Source of the DNA: Balneolia bacterium | Lineage (GTDB): Bacteria; Bacteroidota; Rhodothermia; Balneolales; Cyclonatronaceae | Direction: 5' to 3' | DNA: 7,079 nucleotides | NCBI GenBank assembly: GCA_003566395.1 | Contig: PXDL01000360.1 | Span: forward strand, 1-7,079 | Part shown: in pieces, positions 6,355 to 7,079 of the stretch | How positions within the stretch are numbered: the first letter of the stretch is position 1 | How the letters are laid out: every line of letters begins with the position of its first letter | The notes under the pieces: generated by a model | Seen by the model: only the letters and a program-made list of their open reading frames with translations | Database searches by the model: none | Told to the model about the DNA's origin: nothing | Program-made: the position numbers and the translations under genes

Positions 6355-7079
6355 ATCTATTTTTGCCCGTGAATTTTAATGGCAGCACTATCTTGAACCG
6401 TCTTAATCCACGCTATTCATGTTTTTTTGTCACCCCTCCTCTTTAGTTGATCCTTTTTATTATCCCGAAGATTCAGGCTTGCTAAGTCAATAGTTCTCCA
6501 TCCTCCATTTCAAAAATCTCCAGCAAACCGGTATGGGCTCTTTTCTATTTAGTATAGCTTCTGCCAAATACGCTGAGTGAAGCAAACAAAAAATCAGATA
6601 TCTCCAGATTCAGTGGCAGGGAATTCAGTATTCATTGTCGATGTAAAGGGTAACAGGCCTTAGATGGCATATAACCTGTTATAAGAGGGCTTTGAAATAC
6701 CCATCTGTCGGCTGCCTGTCCCTTTGGGAGTTTTGTGCCATCGGCATCCCTGCGGGGCCGGCTGATGGGTGTCCCTAACCCGTCAGCCCGCACATGCAGC
6801 GTGCAGACGGGCAGTTATGCCCCTAGAGGGATGCCTGCGGCGCAAAGCCCTCTATAAACCATTTCCGATAACTGGTTAACTAACTTACCAATAACAACGT
6901 TGGTCAGCATAGCAAGCAGTTAAAAAAGACTAACTGATCACCGCAACAACCGGCAGAGGCTCCCTTTCTAATATTTTTAATTCATTGCTGATCAATGGTT
7001 TAATGGGATTATAAAAATCTTATGACTACTCCTGTAAAAAATTCCTAATTATGACCAATGACGGAATCTTCTTTACTTC
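6355..7079. other. 725-bp non-coding region to the right window edge
   Basis: I see no convincing gene on either strand. From 6355 to about 6670 the sequence is AT-rich and unremarkable, with a T7 run at 6422-6428 that has no clear stem before it. From 6672 to 6878 lies a GC-rich structured repeat. From 6879 to the end the sequence is AT-rich again, with only a small dyad, CATTG/CAATG (6983-6987 and 6993-6997). A very short frame (ATG at 7022, stop at 7046-7048) and an ATG at 7051 open to the edge are too short to judge. No clear terminator was found directly after the curlin-like gene. Confidence 0.65.
6672..6878. repeat. GC-rich structured intergenic element with terminal inverted repeats (MITE/REPIN-like or structured RNA)
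   Basis: The borders are inverted repeats in two blocks. TAACCTGTTAT (6672-6682) pairs with ATAACTGGTTA (6868-6878) at 10 of 11 positions. AGAGGGCTTTG (6684-6694) pairs perfectly with CAAAGCCCTCT (6843-6853). On the right, 14 bases separate the blocks. Inside are further complementary pairs: ACCCATC/GATGGGT (6699-6705, 6764-6770), GGCATCCC/GGGATGCC (6743-6750, 6828-6835), CCCGTC/GACGGG (6779-6784, 6806-6811) enclosing GCAC/GTGC, the hairpin GGGCA-GTTA-TGCCC (6809-6822), and TCCC-TTT-GGGA (6719-6729). Some are mutually exclusive. The sharp GC contrast with the flanks and a diverged relative near 1763-1815 suggest a dispersed repeat. No transposase or clear target-site duplication is visible. 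A transcribed structured RNA is the alternative reading. Confidence 0.6.

Noticed and set aside
6422..6428. A T7 run downstream of the curlin-like gene as a possible terminator.
   Set aside because: No stable GC-rich stem lies directly upstream, so intrinsic termination is not supported.
6696..6857. A 53-codon open frame across the structured element, with an ATG at 6765 giving a 30-residue product ending AAQSPL.
   Set aside because: The only ATG is late, there is no ribosome site, and the composition follows from the GC-rich palindromes. It is more likely an accidental reading of a repeat than a gene.
7051..7079. ATG at 7051 followed by an open frame (MTNDGIFFT) to the window edge.
   Set aside because: Only nine codons are visible. 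There is no ribosome site or promoter to support it, and minus-strand readings of the same end are equally plausible as the tail of a convergent gene.
1..7079. CRISPR arrays, tRNA or rRNA genes, phage genes, toxin-antitoxin or defence modules.
   Set aside because: No regularly spaced direct repeats, no cloverleaf-like or rRNA-like segments and no matching protein motifs were found on reading both strands.

Overview
The window reads like a chromosomal stretch from a Gram-negative bacterium of the Bacteroidota/Rhodothermota/Balneolota group. The best evidence is the C-terminal type IX secretion (T9SS) sorting domain of the large central protein, with the NYPNPFNPTT motif typical of Balneolales, Rhodothermales, Ignavibacteria and relatives. 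A TonB-dependent receptor-type barrel, a curlin-repeat protein and the lack of clear Shine-Dalgarno sites fit this. Balneolota/Rhodothermota is my best guess, but it is an inference from motifs, not a database result.

Layout, all genes on the + strand: (1) positions 1-1586, the C-terminal 527 codons of an outer-membrane beta-barrel of TonB-dependent receptor type, cut by the left window edge; (2) 1587-2161, a non-coding gap with a possible decayed minus-strand coding remnant, a perfect GC-rich palindrome, a diverged copy of a repeat found again at the right side of the window, and a long imperfect dyad 80 bp before the next gene; (3) 2162-5671, a 1169-residue secreted protein made of FG-GAP/VCBS-like repeats, a ZU5-like domain and a T9SS type A sorting domain; (4) a strong hairpin terminator at 5693-5747; (5) 5782-6354, a 190-residue exported curlin-repeat protein; (6) 6355-7079, a gap with no convincing gene but with a GC-rich, heavily self-complementary element of about 207 bp (6672-6878) bounded by inverted repeats.

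All three proteins belong to the cell envelope or surface: an outer-membrane transporter-like barrel, a large T9SS-delivered surface or secreted protein, and an amyloid-type fibre subunit. They share a cellular location, but nothing shows that they form one pathway. The long gaps and the terminator argue for three separate transcription units. I see no phage, CRISPR, toxin-antitoxin or defence genes. The least explained material is intergenic: the palindromic element at 6672-6878 and its diverged, inverted relative near 1763-1815.
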